From CAYZJR01 sp964503045 (GTDB lineage Bacteria; Cyanobacteriota; Vampirovibrionia; Obscuribacterales; Obscuribacteraceae): a DNA stretch of 64,000 nucleotides. The stretch spans positions 17,354 to 81,353 of the forward strand of contig CAZCZI010000029.1 in NCBI GenBank assembly GCA_964503045.1. The letters are read 5' to 3'. This document shows positions 52,798 through 61,708 of the stretch, in pieces. The first letter of the stretch is position 1; each line of letters begins with the position of its first letter. Below the pieces are notes generated by a model. The model did no database searches, was not told the DNA's origin, and saw only the letters and a program-made list of their open reading frames with translations. Both the position numbers and the translations under genes were made by a program.

Positions 52798-53448
52798 CTA
52801 TTTACCGGCTGCCAACTCAGTTTTGAGTTGAGCCGCCTCTTTATTGTCCGGAAATTTAGCGAGCACATCATCCAACAATTCAGCGGCTTCCTTTGAACTC
52901 TTGTCTTGCTGAAAAAGGGCTCTCGCCAAGCCAACCTTAGCGGGCACGAAGTCAGGAGCTTTATCGAGCACTTTGCGATATGCGTCGGCAGCTTCCTTTG
53001 ACTTTCCAGTCTTGCTAAGCGCTTCAGCCAATTTGAATTGATGGAGGCTACTAAACTCGCTTCCTCTGACTGCGTCGCGGAAGTATTTGACGGCTTCTTC
53101 TTTTCTGCCTGCATGACTTAGGACTTGTCCCTGCATCATGGCAATTGTCGTCATCTTCGGAAACTTCGCATTCAACTCTTCGAGTTGCTTCATTGCGCCC
53201 TCGGTGTCGCCTTTCAGCTCCTTGCGCCAGGCGGCCACACACTCGGTTGAGATAGTGTTTTCGGCATCCATGTCTCCGGCGAAGAATCCGTCAGTGTTCA
53301 TCGGGATACCACTGTCAGCCGCAGCCGAATTCTTGTTTTCCACTTTAATAGTTTTGAGCGTAGTCGGTGTATTCACACGTGCGGTGCATCCGGCCGCCAT
53401 GCACGCAACCAAGCACAATGTCCCGATTCGCAGTGCACCCAAACTCAT
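52798..53448 (-). CDS. TPR lipoprotein
   Basis: About 216 residues. A signal peptide ends in a lipobox, MAAGC, whose Cys would be lipidated, then a polar linker (about 25-60). The rest is three or four TPR repeats, for example MKQLEELNAKFPKMTTIAMMQ, GRKEEAVKYFRDAVRGSE and SKEAADAYRKVLDKAPDFV. It would be an envelope-anchored scaffold. Start at ATG 53448 rather than TTG 53460 because AAGG spacing and the signal peptide fit better. Leftward, 66 bp upstream of HPPD. Confidence 0.75.
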   Translation of the reverse strand: MSLGALRIGTLCLVACMAAGCTARVNTPTTLKTIKVENKNSAAADSGIPMNTDGFFAGDMDAENTISTECVAAWRKELKGDTEGAMKQLEELNAKFPKMTTIAMMQGQVLSHAGRKEEAVKYFRDAVRGSEFSSLHQFKLAEALSKTGKSKEAADAYRKVLDKAPDFVPAKVGLARALFQQDKSSKEAAELLDDVLAKFPDNKEAAQLKTELAAGK

Positions 53449-53629
53449 GAAATCACCCAACCTTTAATTCGTTCCTCAAGAATAGCAGTTTTGTCCGGCC
53501 GGGCCGCACTAAACGGAACGTGCCCCTGTTACGTCAATGTTATTTTGCCGCCCTAAGGTAGGCACATTCCCGCCAAACGCAACCTGACTGACCCGAGATG
53601 CGGGAGTCTGCCACCCCACAGAGGTTCTT

Positions 53630-54499
53630 ATGCAAAGAGTTGAACAGGCATCGTTTTCAGATTCCACAGCCGCCGCTGGAAACTCCGCGATTCAAGACAC
53701 CAGCAAGGAAATGTTGTCCAAGGATGACCCGATGTACAAACAGCTCTTCAATAGAGCAGACAAAAGTGGCAATGGAACAGTCAGCAAAGAAGAACTGACC
53801 ATAGAGCTTACCGATTGCTATGCAAAAGCTTCAAACAAGAAGGCAAGCTCCAGCGCGGCAAAAGGAGTGTTCGACGCTCTCGACACAGATAGAAACGGCA
53901 CGCTCGACAAGACCGAAATGAATAAGTTCCATTCTTATAGTGAAGACGATCAGCGCCAAATGGCACGAATAATGCACCTCGACGATAAAAATGTGATTTC
54001 AGCAGATGGCACGGTCGGGTGGAACAGCGTGCAAAAAGCAGAAGTAGATCAAAGCAAAAAATACGCCGAAGAGCTGGTGGCTTCAGCTTTCAAATTCGCA
54101 GGTAAAGACCCAGCAAAAGGACAAGAGCTGACTGCACAGGAACTGTCCGACGGAGTCGATAAAGCTCTCAATAAGAGCTGGGATGGAACAGAATTCAACT
54201 CAGGTTGGGACTACAGTACACGTGACAGCTACAGACACCATGTAAGGAACGATTTGGAATCGATGGAAAACCGAGACAAGGCTCCGCCGCATGGCGATCC
54301 GCCGAACGATATCACCGACGCAGCAACCGAGTCCATGCCTCGTCATCGATCGCGCAGACATCAGCGACATGCAGATCAAGGAGAACATCGCGATGGACCT
54401 TCGCCGGCCGAGTCACCAGCAAGACCCGCGCAAGCGCCGCCTCAACGTCCAAGTAGCGATGCCGGACAAGCCCCACCATCAAGAGCAATCGACTACTAA
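53630..54499 (+). CDS. EF-hand protein
   Basis: A 289-residue hydrophilic protein without signal peptide or membrane segment. Two canonical EF-hand loops are clear: DKSGNGTVSKEEL (about residues 46-58) and DTDRNGTLDKTEM (about 85-97), each with Asp/Asn at loop positions 1, 3 and 5, Gly at 6 and Glu at 12. Two degenerate loops follow. The last 80 residues are basic, Pro-, Arg- and His-rich low complexity. Ca2+ binding is expected. Start ATG is preceded by GAGG. Similar in plan to the EF-hand gene at 22903-23916, but with separate sequence. Confidence 0.75.
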   Translation: MQRVEQASFSDSTAAAGNSAIQDTSKEMLSKDDPMYKQLFNRADKSGNGTVSKEELTIELTDCYAKASNKKASSSAAKGVFDALDTDRNGTLDKTEMNKFHSYSEDDQRQMARIMHLDDKNVISADGTVGWNSVQKAEVDQSKKYAEELVASAFKFAGKDPAKGQELTAQELSDGVDKALNKSWDGTEFNSGWDYSTRDSYRHHVRNDLESMENRDKAPPHGDPPNDITDAATESMPRHRSRRHQRHADQGEHRDGPSPAESPARPAQAPPQRPSSDAGQAPPSRAIDY

Positions 54500-54538
54500 T
54501 CTTGGAGTCGATTGGACTAAAGGTTACGGTTACAGCAG

Positions 54539-55297
54539 TTAGTGCAAAATCGGCACATGCCCCATGCTGCGCATGGTTTTGGGTTCTCGAATTTTCGCAC
54601 CAGACAAGTCACGATTGAGGCTGCCTTCGGGCAACGGCAGCGGAGGCGCATCTACAGTCTCTTCATGTTGAGTCAAGGCAGTGGCTGCATAGTTGTCTCT
54701 GGCTTTAGACATGAGGAAACGAATGCGACGGTTGACCTTATCTAAATACTTCTCGGGCACTGCGTTGTCATAGACCAGCTCAACGAGCGTGTGCGCGCCG
54801 TGATAATAATCGCCCTTCTTCTCCAAAAGCTCAGACATTGCCACTCTCAAAAGCAGATCTTTGGGGCGTTCTGCCTTAAGGTGATTGAGCCTGGTGAGAG
54901 CCTCTTGAAGCTGATTGTGGTCATCGCAGATCAGCGACATTTGGTGGTAGGCCAAGTAAAACAGAGGATCGATCTCCGCCGCTTCAAGGTAGAGCCGGCA
55001 CGCATCCTTCGTTTTTCCGGAGCGGCGCAGCACTTCCGCGTACGCATACTTGAGCTTTGAGTCGGCAGGGTTGTTTTCTGATGCGGCTTTCGCCTGTTTC
55101 AACTCTTCGAATGTTGGTGGCGTCGTCGGGGCTTGAGCGGCTGCGTTATGTGCGCCGCCAAATTGAGAGTGAGCTCGATGTGCACCGGACTGCTGAAGAT
55201 GTGCTGCATTGCTCGACTGAGCTTGCGCCGACATGGCAAAGCCAATGGCACAAACTACTGAAAGCACTGGGCTACATTTAATTGAAGCTTGCCACAT
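54539..55297 (-). CDS. exported TPR protein
   Basis: A 252-residue protein. A signal peptide (about residues 1-26, ending in SAQAQS) precedes a Gln/Ala/His-rich linker (about 27-60) and then TPR units (AKAASENNPADSKLKYAYAE, KDACRLYLEAAEIDPLF, EALTRLNHLKAERPKD). The last 50 residues are polar. No catalytic motif. The family of secreted TPR proteins is repeated several times in this window, but no partner is evident for this one. It converges with the EF-hand gene across 39 bp. Confidence 0.7.
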   Translation of the reverse strand: MWQASIKCSPVLSVVCAIGFAMSAQAQSSNAAHLQQSGAHRAHSQFGGAHNAAAQAPTTPPTFEELKQAKAASENNPADSKLKYAYAEVLRRSGKTKDACRLYLEAAEIDPLFYLAYHQMSLICDDHNQLQEALTRLNHLKAERPKDLLLRVAMSELLEKKGDYYHGAHTLVELVYDNAVPEKYLDKVNRRIRFLMSKARDNYAATALTQHEETVDAPPLPLPEGSLNRDLSGAKIREPKTMRSMGHVPILH

Positions 55298-55425
55298 GCA
55301 ACCGTGTTTCCTAATGGCTCCTTAGTGACTGCCTTGAAGTTTCCGACTGTTTGGCGGACAGCCCATGACTGCCCAAGACGCGGTTATACTCCTCGACTTT
55401 TATCTATTTGTCAACCTCAAACGGC

Positions 55426-55653
55426 TCATCCTTTCCGTATTTGCAGACAAAAGTGCCCCTCAGAGCACTCCCGGCTGCTCACTATGGCATGACCATCGGC
55501 GGTGACGCTATTTTTTACGCTTTCGACAGGTTCGCCCCCATCAAGCAAGACCCTAACCAAGTCACCAGTCGCCAACTTGTCAAGAAACAATCGCGTCTTC
55601 ACAAAATTCATGGGGCAGGCAACCCCGCGCAGGTCTAAATCGAACTCACTCAT
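55426..55653 (-). CDS. TusA-like sulfurtransferase
   Basis: A 75-residue TusA/SirA-family protein. The core motif LDLRGVACPMNFV has the sulfur-accepting Cys followed by Pro, exactly as in TusA, and length is normal. TusA proteins carry sulfane sulfur for tRNA thiolation, molybdenum cofactor or dissimilatory sulfur routes. The ATG at 55653 is chosen because GGAGAAAAC lies upstream; the open frame extends 8 codons further without a better site. It follows the Cys-rich gene at 55681 by 27 bp. Confidence 0.85.
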   Translation of the reverse strand: MSEFDLDLRGVACPMNFVKTRLFLDKLATGDLVRVLLDGGEPVESVKNSVTADGHAIVSSRECSEGHFCLQIRKG

Positions 55654-55680
55654 GTTTTCTCCATGCTCGATCGGCACGCG

Positions 55681-55980
55681 TCAGTCTTCGAAACAAACAA
55701 CCGGAAAACAATTATGGGGGTCAGGACAAAACTGAGAGGTTTCGTAGCGTCGCCATTCCTTGGAAAAGCAATCTCTTTGCTGAATATAGCCCTTAACACT
55801 GGTCAAAACTTCAGCCGGCGAGCGGCTGGAATCTTCAGCCAAGCACCTCAGACAGAACATCTCATCGACATTGTCCAGAGCCAAATTGATCACTTGTTGC
55901 CGCAAACACAAAACTGCATTGCATTTAGAGCAATTGCTCAACGCTCCATCGACATACAAATCGTCCGCTTGCCCTGCCAT
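55681..55980 (-). CDS. Cys-rich partner of TusA-like protein
   Basis: A 99-residue protein with ten cysteines. CSKC and a later CLRC about 25 residues apart look like a zinc-ribbon or Fe-S site, with further Cys at CFSK, FCPD, NCFP and VVCF. No signal peptide or membrane segment. It precedes the TusA-like gene on the same strand, 27 bp away, so it is probably its co-transcribed partner and may hand over or receive sulfur. Not assigned to a known family. Confidence 0.6.
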   Translation of the reverse strand: MAGQADDLYVDGALSNCSKCNAVLCLRQQVINLALDNVDEMFCLRCLAEDSSRSPAEVLTSVKGYIQQRDCFSKEWRRYETSQFCPDPHNCFPVVCFED

Positions 55981-56147
55981 TCAAAAGCCCACAGATTCAG
56001 AAGTTGGGAACCTTACGCTCTTAAAGCCGTAATATCCCGGCTTACTTTCTTTGAGATCAATATTAGATTAACTAATGATCCGCCGCCAGGCGAATTCGCA
56101 CGATCTCCGCACCCGAAAATTCAGAACATCATTCAGGTAACGCACCC

Positions 56148-58763
56148 TTGCCGCCAGAGTTCGAGTTTGCCAATCAGAAAGAAGCGTCCGAGCGCAGCTC
56201 GATTGCAGCGGGCATTAACTGGCACGAATCCAAACCGGAGACCCCCGCTTCGCCGCTGATGAATGTTGGAAAGTCTGTAACCGCAGAGGTTGACGGGTCG
56301 GGCGCCTTGAGACAATTCGGAGTGGAGTTCACCTCGAGCTTAGCGGCAAGCGTAAGCGGAATCGCGGCGCTGAGCCTCACGGCGGCATCACGAGGCAAAG
56401 GTCTCGCCTACACTTTGCCGATCGCCATGGTCGCTGGCGCCATCGTAAAGTACGGATCAAAACAAGGTCTCGAACAGTTCATACCTGAAGAAGAGCGCAC
56501 TGCCAATGTCACAGATCTCGCATGGGGTGCTGTCGATGCAGTTGCAGGCGTAGGGGCAAGTGCGGTCGAATCTAGTCTGTCCAAAGCGTTTTTGAGAAAC
56601 ATCGGCAGAAAGGCAATCGGAAGAGCAATTTCCGACGAAAGCGCAGAACTTGCAGGAAAGCAGCTAGCACGACACGAACTCGTCTCGACACTTCGCTATC
56701 ACGTCGTACGCGGCACCGCCGGTGGTGCGGCGGGAAGTTTGATTTGGAGCGTGCCGCACAGAACCGCAGAGAATTGGAACGAGCTGCAAACCGATCCGAT
56801 GAAAGCCTTGACCAAGATCGGTCAAAGCACACTCCATGATACGGCCGCGGGCACGGCCTTGGGTGGAGCGATTGCGGGCGGTGGAACGGTTCTTTACAGA
56901 AGCAGCAGCGCGCTCAGCTACGCCCTTGCAAAAGTGCATGGTGAGCAAGGTATCACCAGAGTCAATCTCTTTCACATAAACGACTTTCACAGCAACACCG
57001 ATCAGTTGCCGCTTTTGAAGACGAAGTTGGATCAACTGCGCAGCGCGTCGAAAGCATCCGGAATTCCATCCGAGTTCATTATCGCAGGCGACGTCGAGTC
57101 CGGTCACGTCAACTTCACTTACACGCAAGGCGGCAAGGTCGAAAACGTCGCCTTGGTGCAAATGGGAGCCACCAAAATAATTCCCGGCAATCATCCATAT
57201 GATGCTCCCGGTGGACTCTTTGATGTTCCGCGCTACCCTCGCATGATGGCGCCGATTCTAGCGGACAATCCGCAAGTGTCTCTTATCGCTTCGAACATGG
57301 ATGTATCGGCTTACCCGGAGTATGCCGCCATCCTCAAACCAGCCGCGGTCGAAACACTTCACGGGGCAAAGGGTCCAGTCACAATCGGCTACCCGGCAAT
57401 GATCACCGACGAAGCAGCAATCGGCAACATCAAAATTCTCGACGCGAAAGAAACCGCAGAAAAGATGGTGCGCGAACTCAACGCGCAGGGCGTCAAAAAC
57501 ATCGTCATGATCAACCACATGGGTCTCAATCAAGACATTGAAATCGCCCGGCATTTGATCAATAAGAATCTCAAGGTTGCAGGCATCATCAGCGCGCACA
57601 GCCATGACTTCACAGCCACTCCGATTTGGGTAACCGCGCATGGTCCATCGACGATTCCGTATTTAGGAATCAAGAAAATCTTGCCGAAGTTTCTCATAAA
57701 TCCGAATGTCGGAGACTACTCGATTCCAATTATGCAAGCCGGCTCCAGCGGACGCTGGCTCTCGGAGTTTAGCATCGCCCTTACGCCTGAAGGTGTCGCA
57801 GACCGTTTCAGAACGACAGGACAATTGCATCCAATCACTCACGACATCGTGCCGGATGCGGCGATCAAGGCTGCGATTGATTCGCAACTGAGCGACGTCA
57901 ACAAGTTGCGATCGATCGAATACAATGCGACCGCAACGAGAAACTACAGCTTGCGCGGCGCCCGCGAACGCGAAACGGCTTTAGCCAATTTAATTGCAGA
58001 TGCCATTTACGATGGCGCAAAAAACAAATTCGGCGTGACACCAGATGTGGTGATGGTTCACTCCGGCGGAATCAGATCAGACATCTTCGCCAACAAACCG
58101 CTGACGAGACTCGACCTGGCAAACGTCTTCATGAACGCCGGCAAAGTCGAAGGCGAAATCAAAGAGCTGGCGATGATCAACATGACCGGCAAGCAGATCA
58201 AAGACGCCTTGGAATACGGTGTCAGAGAACGCGTAACGGCACCCAAACCAACTGTGATGTCTCGCGTTCGTTCATTGTTCTCCGAAGACCTGACTACATC
58301 CCAGACAGACTTGCCGGGCAACTTCGTGCAAACCAGCGGTATGAAGTACACAATCGACCTCAGCAAGAGACCAATGACTCCAGTTGCCTCCGGCGAGCGC
58401 ATCGGCAACATACAGATACGAAACAGTGCCGGAAGCTATGTTCCGGTTGAGGACAACGTGACATATAAGGTGGTTACGAGATTCCACCCCATAGACAAAT
58501 GGCACAAGTACGGCTTATTTGGTCCCGGAAGTCTCGAAGATATCCACGCCAGCCAGGGCGTACAGCCGCTCAGACTTTCGCAAGTCGATCTGCTTGGCGA
58601 TTACATTCAGGGCAAGACTCTCGACCCGCGCGTACATTCCAAAGTGGAAGGCAGAATCAGAGACTTCACTCCCAAAGAAGGCAAAATACCCGTTAGAGTC
58701 GGCGTGTCGGTGCCCACTGTGGCAGCAGTGCACGCGATTGCGAAGACAGAACAAGGCAAATAA
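56148..58763 (+). CDS. 5'-nucleotidase-like metallophosphatase with glycine-rich head
   Basis: An 871-residue protein. Residues about 55-265 form a Gly/Ala-rich, amphipathic or hydrophobic head (GTAGGAAGSLIW, LGGAIAGGGTVLY) without a classical signal peptide. From about 270 the metallophosphatase starts: LFHINDFHSN (Asp, His), IIAGDVESGH, GNHPYD, MINHMG and ISAHSHDF give the metal site. The C-terminal 5'-nucleotidase domain shows VMVHSGGIRSDI and substrate-binding loops (about residues 610-790). It would hydrolyse nucleotides or related phosphates. Translation seems to start at a TTG; an ATG at 56262 would remove the first 38 residues. Confidence 0.8.
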   Translation: MPPEFEFANQKEASERSSIAAGINWHESKPETPASPLMNVGKSVTAEVDGSGALRQFGVEFTSSLAASVSGIAALSLTAASRGKGLAYTLPIAMVAGAIVKYGSKQGLEQFIPEEERTANVTDLAWGAVDAVAGVGASAVESSLSKAFLRNIGRKAIGRAISDESAELAGKQLARHELVSTLRYHVVRGTAGGAAGSLIWSVPHRTAENWNELQTDPMKALTKIGQSTLHDTAAGTALGGAIAGGGTVLYRSSSALSYALAKVHGEQGITRVNLFHINDFHSNTDQLPLLKTKLDQLRSASKASGIPSEFIIAGDVESGHVNFTYTQGGKVENVALVQMGATKIIPGNHPYDAPGGLFDVPRYPRMMAPILADNPQVSLIASNMDVSAYPEYAAILKPAAVETLHGAKGPVTIGYPAMITDEAAIGNIKILDAKETAEKMVRELNAQGVKNIVMINHMGLNQDIEIARHLINKNLKVAGIISAHSHDFTATPIWVTAHGPSTIPYLGIKKILPKFLINPNVGDYSIPIMQAGSSGRWLSEFSIALTPEGVADRFRTTGQLHPITHDIVPDAAIKAAIDSQLSDVNKLRSIEYNATATRNYSLRGARERETALANLIADAIYDGAKNKFGVTPDVVMVHSGGIRSDIFANKPLTRLDLANVFMNAGKVEGEIKELAMINMTGKQIKDALEYGVRERVTAPKPTVMSRVRSLFSEDLTTSQTDLPGNFVQTSGMKYTIDLSKRPMTPVASGERIGNIQIRNSAGSYVPVEDNVTYKVVTRFHPIDKWHKYGLFGPGSLEDIHASQGVQPLRLSQVDLLGDYIQGKTLDPRVHSKVEGRIRDFTPKEGKIPVRVGVSVPTVAAVHAIAKTEQGK

Positions 58764-58766
58764 GTA

Positions 58767-58790
58767 GACAGCAACCGGTTAGTTGCTGTC
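58767..58790 (+). terminator. hairpin after 5'-nucleotidase gene
   Basis: GACAGCAAC (58767-58775) and GTTGCTGTC (58782-58790) form a perfect 9-bp stem with a 6-nt loop, starting 4 bp after the stop codon. The U-run is weak (GTACATCAGTTT). Confidence 0.55.
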
Positions 58791-58856
58791 GTACATCAGT
58801 TTCAGGATGAAACCAACCGCTTGGCGCTATGATATCGCTATGTTTGAAATCGCAGG

Positions 58857-59911
58857 ATGTTTATGACCGCGCGGGCAACAACCTTTATATCTGCCTTTTT
58901 TGCAGCAAACCTTTCTTGCTGCGCGGCCGCATTGGCTCAATGGTCGACACCATATACGCCACCATCGAAGCAGTCGTCGGTACAACATCAGCCTATTCTT
59001 CTTGCACAAGCGACACAACCGGCGCAAACTGCGAAACCAGCACCGCAGCCTCAATATCCACCGTATGGATATCCGCCGCAAGGCTATGCACCGCCTGCCG
59101 GATATGCTCCGCCTGCGAACTATGCTCCGCCTGCCGGATATGCTCCGCCTGCNNNNNNNNNNNNNNNNNNNNNNNNNNNNNNNNNNNNNNNNNNNNNNNN
59201 NNNNNNNNNNNNNNNNNNNNNNNNNNNNNNNNNNNNNNNNNNNNNNNNNNNNCTTCTCAATCTGCACAACCTGCCTACCGGCCACCACCGGGACCACCAC
59301 CCAATCCAATCCAGTTGATGCGCGACGGAAGAAAGAACGTCGAAGCAGGCGACGCAAAGAAGGGGCTCAACTACTTCTTTCAATATGTTCGTCTCAAACC
59401 AAACGATCCAATAGTTCACTTCTGGATCGGACTTGCATATGACCAACTCGACGAATACGAAAATGCCGTTCGCGCCTATTCAAGATCGCTCCAGCTTGCG
59501 CAAAAACTGGAAATGGATTCTTCCGAACTTCGCGTCAACCTCGGCAACTCACTTATGCGACTCAACTATTTGAAAGAAGCAATCTTCGACTACGAGCGCG
59601 CAATCGAAATCGAACCACGAAATGGCTTGGCTCATCTCTATCTAGCAAAGGCTTTACTGCAAAACAACGAGTGCGAAACAGCGTTTGAAGAACTGACAAA
59701 GTGCGGCGAACTCGGAATCACCGATAATTCAATTCCATATCTGAAAGCACTTGCCTTAAAGGGTCAGGGAAAATCAGAAGAAGCAAAACAACAGTTTCAG
59801 ATCTTCATTTCGAGCAACTCCGGCAATTCACAAGCAATTGAATCAGCCAAGGCGCAGCTTGCAGAACTCTCCACGTTGAGCGACAACAGCAAACCAACCG
59901 CTCAACCTTAA
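58857..59911 (+). CDS. exported proline-repeat TPR protein, interrupted by assembly gap
   Basis: The protein begins with a signal peptide (residues about 1-27, ending in AAALAQ) and a Pro/Gln/Tyr-rich region with six-residue repeats PAGYAP and PANYAP. The N run at 59153-59252 falls inside these repeats. After it the coding frame is offset, which follows if the gap is a placeholder not divisible by three, so the two parts are one gene. The C-terminal part (about 200 residues) has TPR repeats: KGLNYFFQYVRLKPND, ENAVRAYSRSLQLAQK and KEAIFDYERAIEIEPRN. An ATG at 58863 is the alternative start. Probably a surface or periplasmic scaffold. Confidence 0.7.
59090..59152 (+). repeat. 18-bp tandem repeat in coding sequence
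   Basis: At least three copies of the unit GCCGGATATGCTCCGCCT or its AAC variant encode the six-residue repeat PAGYAP or PANYAP. The array runs into the N gap, so its true length is unknown. Confidence 0.85.
59153..59252. other. assembly gap of 100 Ns
   Basis: Exactly 100 unknown bases, the usual placeholder for a scaffold gap of unknown size. It sits inside an 18-bp repeat array, which explains why the assembly failed here. Confidence 0.98.
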
Positions 59912-60110
59912 TCAATTCACAGAAACCGGTTGCTCAAATTTGCCGAGGGGTGAGAAGTGTTTCACTTCAGCGTCTTAAAAGGTCAATATTCACGAAAATA
60001 TGTATGCTTGTTCAGCTTTCGCATCATATATAAGCAGTCACAGAAGTTTTCGGGCTGCATGAGTTGCCGTCGAAACATGTTGTTGTGCACGCCTGAAACT
60101 GGAAACCGAT

Positions 60111-61589
60111 ATGGTCAATCGCCGACCCGACATTCGAATAGAGGCCGATCAGCTAGGCGAAGTTCAAGTGCCGCTCAATAGCTATTGGGGCGCAAAGACA
60201 GCGCGTGCGCGCGAGCATCTGGCCGTTAGCGGACAAAAGGTTCATCCTCGACTCTTGGAAGCACTCGTAACGGTCAAGAAATCTGCTGCATACGCGAATC
60301 TTGAAGCCGGTCGCCTGCAGCCTCAAGTTGCACGCGCAATCATGCAAGTTTGCGACGAGATATTGAGCGGTCAGTGGCGTGACCAATTCGTCGTCGATGC
60401 ACTTCAGGCAGGCGCCGGTGCTTCGCTCAACGCAAACACCAACGAAGTGATTGCCAATCGCGGCGCCCAGATTCTAGGCGGCGCGCTGGGCAAATACGAT
60501 CTTATAGATCCCCTCAGAGACGTCGATAAGGGGCAATCAACTTCGGATGTATATCCGACAGCAATGAGAATCGCCATATTGATGACGTTGAGAGAAACAG
60601 AACCTGCACTTCTCGATACGGAGCGCCTCCTTCGAAGAAAGGCGCTGGAATTCGAACGTGTATTGAAACCGGGACGCTTGAGTCTTCAAGACTCCGTACC
60701 GATTACATTGGGTCAGGAATTCAACGCATATGGATCGACTATCGAAAGAGCTGTGCGAAGAGTCCGCGAAGCTTCTTCCAATTTGTTGGAAGTAAACATA
60801 GGTGCCACATATGTAGGAACCGGATTCGGCGTCGACGCGGAATACAGCAATCGCATGGTGGAAAAGCTTTCCCAGCTCACCGGTCTGAAGCTGAAAATTG
60901 CTGACGATATGTTTAGAGCAACACAATCTGTGACGGACTTCCTAGATTTTTCAGCATCGCTTCGTGGACTGGCCTGCGACCTGATCAAGATTGCAAATGA
61001 TCTGCGTTTGATGAGTTCGGGTCCTAATGCCGGTTTCGCTGAGATTTTCTTGCCGCCGTTTGCGGTCGAACCATCATCTCTTCTTCCAGGTCAACTACCT
61101 GATCTCACAACGCCGGCATTGCCGGAATGCCTGCTGATGGCGTGCTATCAGATAACAGGCTACGATCACGCAATTGCTTTTGCCGCACAGGCCGGGCAAT
61201 TTGAAGCTAATCCAATGACACCTCTTATATGTGTCAACCTTCTTAACTCGCTTGATATGTTGAAGAACATCATGCTGCCCTTCAATCAAAAGTGTTTGAG
61301 TGGTATCACAGCCAATACCAAGAAATGCAGTACCAGTGCAGAAGCAAGTGGTGCAGTACTAGCCGCTTTGAGCTCACAAATCGGTGTAGCAAAAGCACGA
61401 GCTGTCCTCGACGAATCCAAATCATCCGGACAAGACCTAAAGCAAGTACTGTCGGACAAATCGCTTCTTACTCGCGAATCATCCGACAGGGTCCTCGGGT
61501 ACAAACTTCTCACCACGCCGGGATTTACAATGAGTGAAGAAATCACGGGCAACACCGCCGGTGATACCAGCAGCGACGAAAATGTTTAA
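60111..61589 (+). CDS. aspartase/fumarase superfamily protein with altered active site
   Basis: A 492-residue relative of aspartate ammonia-lyase and class II fumarase. The fold is clear from NEVIANRG, GQSTSDVYPTA, LQDSVPITLGQEF and SGPNAGFAEIFLP. Two catalytic places are changed. The canonical GRTHLQDAVP is GRLSLQDSVP (Leu190-Ser191 replace Thr-His), and the signature GSSxMPxKxNP is PSSLLPGQLPD (residues 321-331), keeping the two Ser but losing Lys and Asn. The first loop, usually STNMNxNE, is SLNANTNE. It may have a new substrate, or be a non-catalytic paralogue. No partner gene is evident; thymidine kinase follows. Confidence 0.85.
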   Translation: MVNRRPDIRIEADQLGEVQVPLNSYWGAKTARAREHLAVSGQKVHPRLLEALVTVKKSAAYANLEAGRLQPQVARAIMQVCDEILSGQWRDQFVVDALQAGAGASLNANTNEVIANRGAQILGGALGKYDLIDPLRDVDKGQSTSDVYPTAMRIAILMTLRETEPALLDTERLLRRKALEFERVLKPGRLSLQDSVPITLGQEFNAYGSTIERAVRRVREASSNLLEVNIGATYVGTGFGVDAEYSNRMVEKLSQLTGLKLKIADDMFRATQSVTDFLDFSASLRGLACDLIKIANDLRLMSSGPNAGFAEIFLPPFAVEPSSLLPGQLPDLTTPALPECLLMACYQITGYDHAIAFAAQAGQFEANPMTPLICVNLLNSLDMLKNIMLPFNQKCLSGITANTKKCSTSAEASGAVLAALSSQIGVAKARAVLDESKSSGQDLKQVLSDKSLLTRESSDRVLGYKLLTTPGFTMSEEITGNTAGDTSSDENV

Positions 61590-61604
61590 TTAACGAAGTC
61601 GAAT

Positions 61605-61630
61605 AGTTTCATATAAAGAAATATGAAACT
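61605..61630. repeat. perfect 10-bp inverted repeat
   Basis: AGTTTCATAT (61605-61614) and ATATGAAACT (61621-61630) around a 6-nt loop, 16 bp after the stop of the aspartase-like gene and about 80 bp before the thymidine kinase start. No U-run follows, so it may be an operator or a poor terminator. Confidence 0.6.
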
Positions 61631-61708
61631 GAATGCCCGCACTTCAATCGACTTTTCTGGTTACTATATGAGCCGCTTAGGGAACCAGTTTCGGGAAGCA
61701 AAGTAGAT

